Below, in pieces: positions 8,531-16,883 of a stretch of 64,000 bases of DNA; position 1 is the stretch's first letter, and every line of letters begins with the position of its first letter. Below the pieces are notes generated by a model. It did no database searches and was not told the origin of the DNA. It saw nothing but the letters and a program-made list of their open reading frames with translations. Source of the stretch: Cognatundibacterium crateris (GTDB lineage: Bacteria; Pseudomonadota; Gammaproteobacteria; Burkholderiales; Burkholderiaceae_D). The position numbers were made by a program, and so were the translations under genes. The stretch spans positions 456,652 through 520,651 of the forward strand of contig NZ_JAABOS010000004.1 in the NCBI RefSeq assembly GCF_010078235.1, given 5' to 3'.

Positions 8531-11344
8531 TTATTTGAATTTGTAGTTTGCGCTGACTGTGACAGCACGACCTTGTGGGTTGTGCAATACAGTGTTGTAG
8601 TAGCTGTAGTTAGGATCGAATGGAGCATTGCGATCAAATACATTACGTACGGTTGCGCTCAGTGTCAGATCTTTGAAGCCTGTGTAAGTTGCACCCATAT
8701 CGAACGATGTGAATGAAGCTACGCGGCAACCAGGTGCTTCTGCCAGTGCTGCAGCCTTCAGGAGAGGATTGCAGACTGTTTTTACGCCAGTTGTGTTATT
8801 GAATGCTGGCAGACCGTAGCCGCTTGTATAGTTCATTGAACCAAATACGGTGTAGTCGTCCAGCGACCAGCTCAGGTTCAAGCGGGTTTTCAAGCGAGGT
8901 GTATCGCCTGTATCCGATGTGTCAACATATGGCAGGCCTGCTTCGCTTTGATATTTGAAGCTATCAATGTAGCCAGCGAACAAAGTGGTGTTCAAGCGAC
9001 CCCATGCTCCCAGATTTGCTTTGTAAGCCAATTCCAGATCCACACCTTTAACAATGGATTCACCCAGGTTCAGGTATTTACGTTTTACACCAACAACCGG
9101 GCCTGTACCAGGGATAGGATTGCCTGCGGCATCCTTCAACAAGGTTGTAGGATCCGGGCTGCGGAATACGACTTCATTGTAGACTGTATTACCTTCGGCA
9201 TACAGCTTACGCAGGATGTCGTTAGAGCTCAGGCGATCAATTTCATTCTTACGGCTGATTTGATACACATCCAATGTACCGCTGAAGTTTGCAGTCGGTG
9301 CAAATACCAGACCCAAAGTCTTGCTACGGGAAGTTTCTGGTTTCAACTGAGTGTTGGCAACGATGAACGATGCGATGGAGCGTTCGCCATCGCTGCATTC
9401 TTTTGCAGACTCATAGTTAGTTGCGCCGGGAATAGCAGCGCCGTTAGGGCAGCGTACCCAGTCACGGTTGGTATTGATGGTCTGGAAGCTGGAGACGTTC
9501 GAAGTCGAGATCTGCGTCAGACCAGGAGCGCGGAAGCCTTCAGAAACCGTACCGCGGAAGCTCAGTTCAGGCATCGGTGTGTATTTGAAGCCGATTTTTG
9601 GTGTCGTGGAAGAGCCATAGTCGCTGTAACGGTCATAACGTACCGCTGCTTCAATATTGACAGACTTCAATACTGGCAGGTTAGCTTCTGTAAACAGAGA
9701 GGCGACATTGCGCGAACCTGTTGCGGACGACGATCCACGACCGACGTAGTTACCGGCTGCCAGATTGGCATCAGAAACCATGTCGATGCTTTCACGGCGA
9801 TATTCTGCACCGGCAGCGATACCAATAGAGCCGCCTGCCAGTTGACCGAATTCTGTAGAACCTTTGAGATCAATGCTGTTAACTTTAGTTTCGCCACTGG
9901 AATTCGCATCAGGACTGATTTGTTTGAGCAATTCAGCACTGTTAACGCCGCCAAAACGATATTTTTCCAGCGCAGCACCTGCCGTTATGGAGTTGATTGC
10001 ACCGAAGTCGCGGGATTCACGTTTGGATTTGTTCAGCATCAGACCAGATTGCCAGTCCCAGCCAAAGTGTGTGCCACTCAGACCACCGACCAGACGATAG
10101 GTGGTTTGTGTTACGTCAGTACCGGCAGCAATATCAGCCAAACGTGCGCCAGTCGCTACACGCAGCTGGTTTGCACTGTTAGCGATGAACAAAGGATTGT
10201 CTGGGTGATTGGCTGGCAGAGCGAAGCGGAAGGAACGGCGTGTGCCAGACGGGTCAAACCAGGTGCTCAGACCGCTGGACAGGGTAGCGAAGCCACCGCC
10301 GCCTGGGAATTCGTTTTCCAGACGGGATACGCCGGCTTCAACGAAACCACTGATGTCTTTGGTGACATTGAAAGAGGCGCGCGAAAACAGGTTGGCAGAC
10401 TTCGATGGCATGGTGAAGTATGCATACTGGTTAGTATCCATCGCGCAAGCAGGTGCTTTGCTTTGCAGAATTGTTGTGCTGACCTGATTTGCAGGGCACT
10501 TAGTTGGAGCTAAAGGTGCTGTCGTGTCATAAACACCCTTGCCTACACCAGTTTCAGGATAGTAGTTCGGTGTAAAGGTAATCGCACTGTCTTCACCGAA
10601 GATATTGCCACCCCATTTGCCGCGTGCCACTGGTAAAGCGCTGATACCACCGGTTTTTTCTACTTTAGTGCCTTCGCGTTTGCTGGCATCCAGGCCAACC
10701 ATGATGTTGAAGCCATCTGTGTCCACGTCACCGTAGCCACCGAACAGGGAGATGTTATTGTTTTTGAAGCCACCCTGAGTCGCGCCGGATGTGGTTGCAG
10801 TCGCTTCCAGACCTTTGTACTCTTTTTTCAGGATGATGTTCACCACGCCGGCGATCGCGTCAGAGCCATAAACAGCAGATGCGCCATCTTTCAAAACTTC
10901 AACGCGCTCAATCGCGGACATTGGAATATTGTTGATGTTATACAGTGTCGATTGACCGGAGTTAGGATCGGCAGTCGCTGTTGCAGCCATACGGCGGCCA
11001 TTGATCAGCGTCAGTGTGGATGCAGAACCCAGACCACGCAGAGACGCAGTTGCTGTACCGGCAGCAAAACCGTTACCAGATGTGAAGTCATTCTGACCAC
11101 CGGAAGTGATGGATGGAATGGTTTGCATCAGTTCGGACATGTTAGTCGCACCAGAACGTTTGATGTCTGCGGCTCTGATGACTTGCACTGGGGATGCAGT
11201 TTCAGTGTTAGTACGTTTGATGCTGGTACCAGTCACTTCCACTTTTTGAATTTTTTCAGTGGTTTGTGTTTGTGCCTGAGCAAAAGCAGCGGTACTGAAC
11301 ATACCTATCGTTGCTAATGCTGCGGTAATTTTATTTAATTTCAT
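8531..11344 (-). CDS. TonB-dependent outer-membrane receptor
   Basis: A 937-residue TonB-dependent receptor with a signal peptide ending near AFAQA (about residue 24). The plug domain follows (VEVTGTSIKRTNTETASPVQ; SGATNMSELMQTIPS; VEVLKDGASAVYGSDAIAGV), then a 22-strand-type barrel ending in VTVSANYKFK. It imports a ligand across the outer membrane using TonB energy. The plug style and length resemble receptors of the oar/peptide-uptake-like group common in Oxalobacteraceae and Xanthomonadaceae, but the substrate cannot be read from sequence. It is divergent from a beta-propeller-amidohydrolase gene, which suggests linked uptake and breakdown. GGAGAG lies before the ATG. Confidence 0.9.
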   Translation of the reverse strand: MKLNKITAALATIGMFSTAAFAQAQTQTTEKIQKVEVTGTSIKRTNTETASPVQVIRAADIKRSGATNMSELMQTIPSITSGGQNDFTSGNGFAAGTATASLRGLGSASTLTLINGRRMAATATADPNSGQSTLYNINNIPMSAIERVEVLKDGASAVYGSDAIAGVVNIILKKEYKGLEATATTSGATQGGFKNNNISLFGGYGDVDTDGFNIMVGLDASKREGTKVEKTGGISALPVARGKWGGNIFGEDSAITFTPNYYPETGVGKGVYDTTAPLAPTKCPANQVSTTILQSKAPACAMDTNQYAYFTMPSKSANLFSRASFNVTKDISGFVEAGVSRLENEFPGGGGFATLSSGLSTWFDPSGTRRSFRFALPANHPDNPLFIANSANQLRVATGARLADIAAGTDVTQTTYRLVGGLSGTHFGWDWQSGLMLNKSKRESRDFGAINSITAGAALEKYRFGGVNSAELLKQISPDANSSGETKVNSIDLKGSTEFGQLAGGSIGIAAGAEYRRESIDMVSDANLAAGNYVGRGSSSATGSRNVASLFTEANLPVLKSVNIEAAVRYDRYSDYGSSTTPKIGFKYTPMPELSFRGTVSEGFRAPGLTQISTSNVSSFQTINTNRDWVRCPNGAAIPGATNYESAKECSDGERSIASFIVANTQLKPETSRSKTLGLVFAPTANFSGTLDVYQISRKNEIDRLSSNDILRKLYAEGNTVYNEVVFRSPDPTTLLKDAAGNPIPGTGPVVGVKRKYLNLGESIVKGVDLELAYKANLGAWGRLNTTLFAGYIDSFKYQSEAGLPYVDTSDTGDTPRLKTRLNLSWSLDDYTVFGSMNYTSGYGLPAFNNTTGVKTVCNPLLKAAALAEAPGCRVASFTSFDMGATYTGFKDLTLSATVRNVFDRNAPFDPNYSYYNTVLHNPQGRAVTVSANYKFK

Positions 11345-11916
11345 TCTTTAACTCTCCGGTTATAGAAAACCCAGTCAATGACAGGTTCGCGCGGGGTTGC
11401 TCCTGCAATGCAAACGCTTCTTCTTTGCAATGCAGTAATTTTTTGTCTGGTTTTTCCCTGCGAGATCCCCCCCGCTGAGAAAAATGTTTACCCCAGTATC
11501 GATAGTAACAATTTGTATCGTTTCTCCAAAAAAAATTCTTTGAAACAATGGCAAATTACTAAAAAAATGTCGTTTTTTTGTTCAATTAATGGATTTTTTT
11601 GAAAAAAAGTTTTCATGAAAATTAACTTTCAGTCTTTTTGAGGACTTAGAGTGATTTTTTTGATATTTATTCCTTTTGGGCAGATAAAACAGGCTTAATT
11701 TTCTCAAATTTTGAAAATATATTTTCTATTTTATCGTCTAGCTCCGTATTCTTTATGCGCAAAGTTGGAAAATTCAGTCGTTTTTTTTCTCTGAAGCAAA
11801 GTTGTATTTCCTGGAACTTTCCACCTTACTATTTATCCTAGACCTAACGCTTACTATCACTTCAGGCTGCATGTTCAGCATTGCAGTGCAAAATAAATCA
11901 ATAAAGGAGAGGCTCA
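11345..11916. promoter_or_regulatory. AT-rich divergent intergenic region
   Basis: This 572-base spacer separates the divergently transcribed TonB receptor and amidohydrolase genes. It is far richer in A and T than its surroundings, with many T and A runs between about 11,510 and 11,800. It must hold both promoters. I see no convincing gene here; a 74-codon frame at 11378-11602 has no coding character. No clear operator could be singled out. Confidence 0.6.
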
Positions 11917-14900
11917 ATGTCAAAAAAACGTTTAATTCCACTCGCAGTGGCGCTGTGCTTTGCAGCTAACAGTGGCGACATGTATGCGGCAAATGATGCG
12001 AAAAAAGAGCCTGCAAAAAAGTGGGATGTGAATCAGCCGCCTGGTGAAAAACAAGTCGTCAATATTGATACCCATAGCGGTACCTGGATGAGTGTGGATG
12101 TGAGTCCGGATGGTAAGCAAATCGTATTTGATTTGCTCGGTGATATTTATACCCTGCCCATCAGTGGCGGTGAGGCTAAGCCTCTTACACACTCAGTCGC
12201 CTGGGAAATGCAGGCGCGTTTTTCGCCCGATGGTAAGCAAATCGCCTTTATGTCGGATGCGGGGGGCGGCGATAATGTGTGGGTGATGAATGCGGATGGC
12301 AGCAATCCGCGTCAGGTGACCAAGGAAGACTTTCGCTTGCTGAACAACCCGGTCTGGCATCCGTCTGGTCAGTATCTGGCGGCACGCAAGCATTACAGCG
12401 GTACACGTTCACTGGGTTCGGGTGAAATCTGGATGTATCACACCCAAGGCGGTGCTGGCATACAGCTCAATGAAAAACCGAACTGGCAGAAAGACCTGGG
12501 CGAACCTGCGTTCTCGCCTGATGGTCGCTATGTGTATTATTCCCAGGATACGACTGGTGGAACTTCGTTTGAATACAACAAAGATTCCAACGGTCAGATT
12601 TATCAGATCTTCCGCAAAGATTTACAGGACGGTAAAGTCAAGGCACTGGTCAGTGGCGCCGGTGGTGCGGTTCGGCCTGTTCCTTCGCCGGACGGTAAGT
12701 ATCTGGCCTTTGTACGTCGTATTCGCAACCAGTCGGCCCTGTTCCTGAAAGATTTGCAGACTGGTGAAGAACGTGCGGCCTGGCCGGAGCTGGAGCGCGA
12801 TATGCAGGAAGCCTGGGCCATCCACGGCGTCTATCCTTCCTTCGCCTGGATGCCGGGCAGTAAAGAGATCGTGGTGTGGGCGAAAGGTAAATTGTGGCGC
12901 CTCGATCCCTTTGCCGGTAAAGCGACGGAGATCGCTTTTCACGTCAAAGATACGCGTGAAATCACGCCAGCCCTGCGCTTTGCACATCAGGTCGCGCCTG
13001 AACAGTTCGATGTACATCAGCTGCGCTGGGTGCAGGTTTCTCCGGTTGGCGATAAAGTGATTTATTCAGCGCTGGGTCATTTGTATGTGCGCCAGTTACC
13101 TGATGGCCAGCCTAAACGCCTGACCAGTCAGAGTCAGCATTTTGAATATTTCCCTAGCTTTTCGAAAGATGGTAAGCGTGTTGTTTATACGACCTGGAAT
13201 GATGAGCAGACAGGTTCAGTGCGCGTATTGGATCTGGGTACTGGCAAAGAAACCATCGTGACCAAAACACCTGGCAAATACACGCAACCGCGCTTGTCCC
13301 CGGATGGAAAAACCGTCACCTATGTCAAAGCGCGTGGCGGCTATCTGACCACGCCGTGGAATGGTCTGGATACCGGCGTCTATACCGTGGCAGCCGATGG
13401 TCAGTCAGCACCTAAATTACTGACAGAAGAAGGCAGTGCGCCGCAGTTTGCAAAAGACAGCAGCGCGGTGTACGTGAGCCGTACCAAGTACACCGGTGAA
13501 GTTGACTGGAGCACCTCGCTGGTCAAAGTTCCGCTTGATGGCAGTCCTGAGCAGGCGGTCGCAAAAAGTGAATTTGCCGGTGAATTTGCGATTTCGCCTG
13601 ACGGTCAGTGGCTCGCATTTGGTGAGCGCTTCCATGCCTATGTCACGCCTTTACCTTTGGCCGGCAAGCCGATCAGCATAGGGCAGAAAATGGATGCACT
13701 GCCGGTACGTCAGCTGGATGTGAATGCGGGTCAGTACCTGCACTGGTCGGGCGATAGTCAAAAAATCCATTTTGCATTGGGTAATCAGTTATTTACCCGT
13801 GACTTAAAAGATGCTTTCAGCTTTGTGCCGGGCGCGCCTGCAGAATTACCTAAGTTTAGCGAAGATGGCCTGCATATCGGCTTTAAACAAAAAGCCGATA
13901 AGCCGAGTGGTGTGACCGTGATTTCCGGTGCGCGCATTGCGACCATGAAGGGCGATGAAGTGATCGACAATGGCCGCATCGTGATCCGTGATAACCGCAT
14001 CGAGCAGATAGGACGTGTCGCTGATGTCGCTGTACCCGCAGGTGCGACCATGATTGATGCAAGCGGCAAAACCATTTTGCCTGGTATCGTCGATGTGCAC
14101 TGGCATGGTGGCATGGGTGAAGGCGGCATTATTCCTCAGCAAAGCTGGATAGATTATGCTTCGCTGTCTTTTGGTGTCACCACCATTCACGATCCGTCTA
14201 ACGATACCAACGAAATTTTCACCCACAGTGAGATGCAAAAAGCCGGAGCCGTGGTGGCGCCGCGTATTTTTTCTACTGGCACCATCTTGTATGGCGCTAA
14301 GGGGAATTTCAGTGCAGTGGTGAATAATTTCGACGACGCCCTGACCCATTTGAAGCGCATGAAAGCTGCCGGTGCGATTTCGGTGAAAAGCTATAACCAG
14401 CCACGTCGCGAACAAAGACAGCAAATACTGGAAGCCGCAAGGCAGACCGGCATGATGGTGGTGCCGGAAGGTGGTTCGCTGTTCCAGCACAATATGAGTA
14501 TGGTGGTGGATGGGCATACTGGTATAGAACATGCGCTGCCGGTTGAAAATGTGTATGACGACGTCAAGCAATTATGGTCGCAGACCAAGGTCGGTTATAC
14601 GCCTACGCTCGGTGTGGCCTATGGCGGGCTCGATGGCGAGCATTACTGGTATGCGCGCACCGATGTCTGGAAGCATCCTATCCTGTCTAAATATGTGCCA
14701 CGCTCGGTGTTGCAGCCACGTAGCATACGGCGCGAAACTGCACCTGAAGAGGACTTCAATGTGCTGCGTGTCGCCAAGGCGGCGAATGAATTGCAGCGTG
14801 CCGGTGTGCCAGTGAATCTGGGGGCACACGGTCAGCGCGAAGGCCTGGCTGCACATTGGGAAATGTGGACCATGGTGAAGGGTGGTATGACGCCAATCGA

Positions 14901-15201
14901 AGCGATCCGCAGTGCGACTCTGAATGGCGCGCGCTATCTGGGGCTGGATAAAGATGTGGGTTCGCTGGAGGCAGGTAAGCTGGCGGATTTGATGATCATC
15001 GATGGCGATGTGTTACAGGATATCCGCCAGTCTGACCGCATCACGCATGTGATGATGAATGGCCGTTTATTTGAAACGGCGACCATGAATCAGACCGGCA
15101 AACATCCTAAGGCCAGAAAGCCCTTCTTCTTTGAAGGAAAAACTGGTGCCAATGTGCCGGTAGACGCCACCGATTATTCTCATAATCACGCCGGGGAGTA
15201 A
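11917..15201 (+). CDS. periplasmic beta-propeller (PD40/TolB-like) amidohydrolase fusion
   Basis: A 1094-residue protein with a signal peptide (MSKKRLIPLAVALCFA; cleavage near MYA). Residues 50 to about 660 contain repeated PD40/TolB-type blades (VSPDGKQIVFD, FSPDGKQIAFM, PSPDGKYLAFV, LSPDGKTVTYV, ISPDGQWLAFG). Residues 670-1070 form a metal-dependent amidohydrolase. H728 and H730 (VDVHWHG) are the first metal ligands, HTGIEH follows, and the end shows ATLNGARYLGLDKDVGSLEAGKLADLMII. The usual GTD motif late in the barrel is replaced by LGAHGQ. The family may act on peptides or amides in the periplasm; the substrate is unknown. AAAGGAG precedes the ATG. Divergence from the TonB receptor suggests a shared nutrient. 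Confidence 0.87.
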   Translation: MSKKRLIPLAVALCFAANSGDMYAANDAKKEPAKKWDVNQPPGEKQVVNIDTHSGTWMSVDVSPDGKQIVFDLLGDIYTLPISGGEAKPLTHSVAWEMQARFSPDGKQIAFMSDAGGGDNVWVMNADGSNPRQVTKEDFRLLNNPVWHPSGQYLAARKHYSGTRSLGSGEIWMYHTQGGAGIQLNEKPNWQKDLGEPAFSPDGRYVYYSQDTTGGTSFEYNKDSNGQIYQIFRKDLQDGKVKALVSGAGGAVRPVPSPDGKYLAFVRRIRNQSALFLKDLQTGEERAAWPELERDMQEAWAIHGVYPSFAWMPGSKEIVVWAKGKLWRLDPFAGKATEIAFHVKDTREITPALRFAHQVAPEQFDVHQLRWVQVSPVGDKVIYSALGHLYVRQLPDGQPKRLTSQSQHFEYFPSFSKDGKRVVYTTWNDEQTGSVRVLDLGTGKETIVTKTPGKYTQPRLSPDGKTVTYVKARGGYLTTPWNGLDTGVYTVAADGQSAPKLLTEEGSAPQFAKDSSAVYVSRTKYTGEVDWSTSLVKVPLDGSPEQAVAKSEFAGEFAISPDGQWLAFGERFHAYVTPLPLAGKPISIGQKMDALPVRQLDVNAGQYLHWSGDSQKIHFALGNQLFTRDLKDAFSFVPGAPAELPKFSEDGLHIGFKQKADKPSGVTVISGARIATMKGDEVIDNGRIVIRDNRIEQIGRVADVAVPAGATMIDASGKTILPGIVDVHWHGGMGEGGIIPQQSWIDYASLSFGVTTIHDPSNDTNEIFTHSEMQKAGAVVAPRIFSTGTILYGAKGNFSAVVNNFDDALTHLKRMKAAGAISVKSYNQPRREQRQQILEAARQTGMMVVPEGGSLFQHNMSMVVDGHTGIEHALPVENVYDDVKQLWSQTKVGYTPTLGVAYGGLDGEHYWYARTDVWKHPILSKYVPRSVLQPRSIRRETAPEEDFNVLRVAKAANELQRAGVPVNLGAHGQREGLAAHWEMWTMVKGGMTPIEAIRSATLNGARYLGLDKDVGSLEAGKLADLMIIDGDVLQDIRQSDRITHVMMNGRLFETATMNQTGKHPKARKPFFFEGKTGANVPVDATDYSHNHAGE

Positions 15202-15605
15202 GTTGACCGGTTTTGTCACTCCCGCGCAGGCGGGAATTTAGCGGCATCAGTCAACAGCGAAGCGTCATCCTTGCTCAGGCAGGGGTGGCGCTTTGTTGTA
15301 TTTGGCCGTCAACATGCAACATGTAGTCGTTTCTGTGCTGGTTTATTGCTTTATTTGCCAAATTTCAGGCCGCATACAGCACGACTCCTCTGTTCACCCT
15401 AGTAAAAACACTATCTGTATCCTGATTGCAGCGCAGAATGTGTCAAAATGCCGGACTATTGCGCCTTTGCGACGAGAGTGTGTCTGCGCAGGGTGCCAGG
15501 CAGTTTTCTTTTCACAGGGCTTATCCAACATCGTGACGGCAAGGCGACTTAAGGCTGCTGCAGCTGCTGCGATGAGGCACAGTCCACCACTACCGGAGTC
15601 AAACC
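15202..15605. other. intergenic region with two REP-like hairpins
   Basis: This 404-base spacer lies between the amidohydrolase and aminotransferase genes. Its first 80 bases hold two degenerate copies of a short hairpin unit. The rest must carry the promoter of the aminotransferase gene. I see no gene in it and no clear promoter match. Confidence 0.5.
15216..15287. repeat. two degenerate REP-like palindromic units
   Basis: TCCCGC (15220-15225) GCAG GCGGGA (15230-15235), preceded by GTCAC, resembles the common dispersed unit with a TCCCGC-GCAG-GCGGGA core. A second, decayed unit follows at about 15263-15287 (GCGTCATCCTTGCTCAGGCA, then GGG). The first stem is perfect over six bases. It may act as a 3' hairpin for the amidohydrolase transcript. 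Confidence 0.55.
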
Positions 15606-16799
15606 ATGTTTCAGCATGTCGAAGCCTATCCTGGCGATCCTATCCTGTCTCTGAACGAGGCATTTGGTAAAGATCCGCGTCCAAACAAGATCAATCTGTC
15701 TATCGGTATTTACTTCGACGATAACGGCAAAATCCCTATGCTGCCTTCGGTACGTGCCGCTGAGCATAAAGTGGTGGCTGAAGCCGGTGCCCGTCCTTAT
15801 CTGCCTATGGAAGGTGCGGCTAACTTCCGTACTGCAGTTCAGCATTTGTTATTCGGTGCAGATCATGTCGCATTGCGCGAAGGCCGCGTTGTGACTTTGC
15901 AGACAGTAGGTTCCAGTGGTGGCTTGAAAGTCGGTGGTGATTTTATTCATCGTTACTTCCCACAATCGTCTATTCTGGTCAGCGATCCGACCTGGGATAA
16001 CCACCGTGCAGTGTTTGAAGGTTCAGGACTGAGCGTAAAAACCTATCCTTACTATGATGCTGCAACAGGTGGTCTGCGCTTCGACGCCATGCTGGAAGCC
16101 TTGCAGCAGGCTACACCGAAGAGCATCGTGCTGTTGCACGCATGCTGCCACAACCCGACCGGCGTAGATCTGACCAAGGCGCAATGGCAGGCGCTGGTAC
16201 CCGTGCTCAAAGAGCGCGAGCTGATTCCTTTCCTGGATCTGGCGTATCAGGGCTACGGCGATGGTATCGAAGAAGATGCGTATGCGATCCGTTTGCTGGC
16301 AGATGAAGGTCTGAGCTTCTTCGTGGCGAATTCCTTCTCCAAGAGCATGAGCTTGTATGGCGAACGTTGCGGTGCACTCAGTGTAGTGTGCCCGGACGCA
16401 GCGCAGGCAGTCAATGTGCTGGGTCAAATGAAGGCAACGATACGCCGTAATTATTCGAATCCACCTATGCATGGTGGCCAGCTGGTGGCACGTGTGCTGA
16501 CTGACCCTGAATTGCGTCCTATGTGGGAAGCGGAAGTGGTGGCCATGCGTGATCGTATCCAGCTGATGCGTCGTAAGTTGCATGATGTGCTGAGCGCGAA
16601 AGTACCAGGCCGTGATTTCAGCTATTTCCTGACCCAGCGCGGTATGTTCAGCTACACCGGCTTATCAGCAGAGCAGTGTGATCGTCTGAAAGAAGAATTC
16701 GGTGTGTATCTGGTGCGTTCCGGACGTATGTGCGTGGCGGGTCTGAATACTTCCAACGTGGAAGCGACGGCGAATGCTATCGCGGCGGTACTGAACTAA
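15606..16799 (+). CDS. tyrB: aromatic amino acid aminotransferase
   Basis: A 397-residue class I PLP-dependent aminotransferase of the AspC/TyrB family, at full family length. K246 in NSFSKSMSLYGERCG is the Schiff-base lysine, HNPTGVD and DLAYQGYGDG are PLP-contacting motifs, and the C-terminal RSGRMCVAGLN holds the substrate-carboxylate arginine. It exchanges amino groups between aromatic amino acids or aspartate and 2-oxoglutarate. The Betaproteobacterial gene of this type is usually called tyrB; aspartate specificity cannot be ruled out. It is monocistronic, with CCGGAG before the ATG and a strong terminator downstream. Confidence 0.9.
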   Translation: MFQHVEAYPGDPILSLNEAFGKDPRPNKINLSIGIYFDDNGKIPMLPSVRAAEHKVVAEAGARPYLPMEGAANFRTAVQHLLFGADHVALREGRVVTLQTVGSSGGLKVGGDFIHRYFPQSSILVSDPTWDNHRAVFEGSGLSVKTYPYYDAATGGLRFDAMLEALQQATPKSIVLLHACCHNPTGVDLTKAQWQALVPVLKERELIPFLDLAYQGYGDGIEEDAYAIRLLADEGLSFFVANSFSKSMSLYGERCGALSVVCPDAAQAVNVLGQMKATIRRNYSNPPMHGGQLVARVLTDPELRPMWEAEVVAMRDRIQLMRRKLHDVLSAKVPGRDFSYFLTQRGMFSYTGLSAEQCDRLKEEFGVYLVRSGRMCVAGLNTSNVEATANAIAAVLN

Positions 16800-16816
16800 T
16801 CCATACGGCTGCAAAT

Positions 16817-16850
16817 AAAAAAAAGCGATGCTCAGGCATCGCTTTTTTTA
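16817..16850. terminator. bidirectional terminator between tyrB and the AI-2E transporter gene
   Basis: AGCGATG (16824-16830) and CATCGCT (16837-16843) form a perfect stem with loop CTCAGG, flanked by A-runs and T-runs. It suits both converging genes. Confidence 0.9.
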
Positions 16851-16883
16851 TGTCCGGGACACATTGTTATTCCCACTCAGCGT

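Noticed and set aside
8948..10513. 521-codon open frame on the + strand
   Set aside because: It lies entirely antisense to the TonB receptor gene and its translation has no domain-like pattern; the receptor on the other strand is well supported.
11378..11602. 74-codon frame in the AT-rich divergent spacer
   Set aside because: No ribosome-binding site, low-complexity translation, and it occupies the expected promoter region.
13846..14571. 241-codon minus-strand frame
   Set aside because: Antisense shadow of the amidohydrolase domain, rich in histidine because of the opposite strand's codon pattern.
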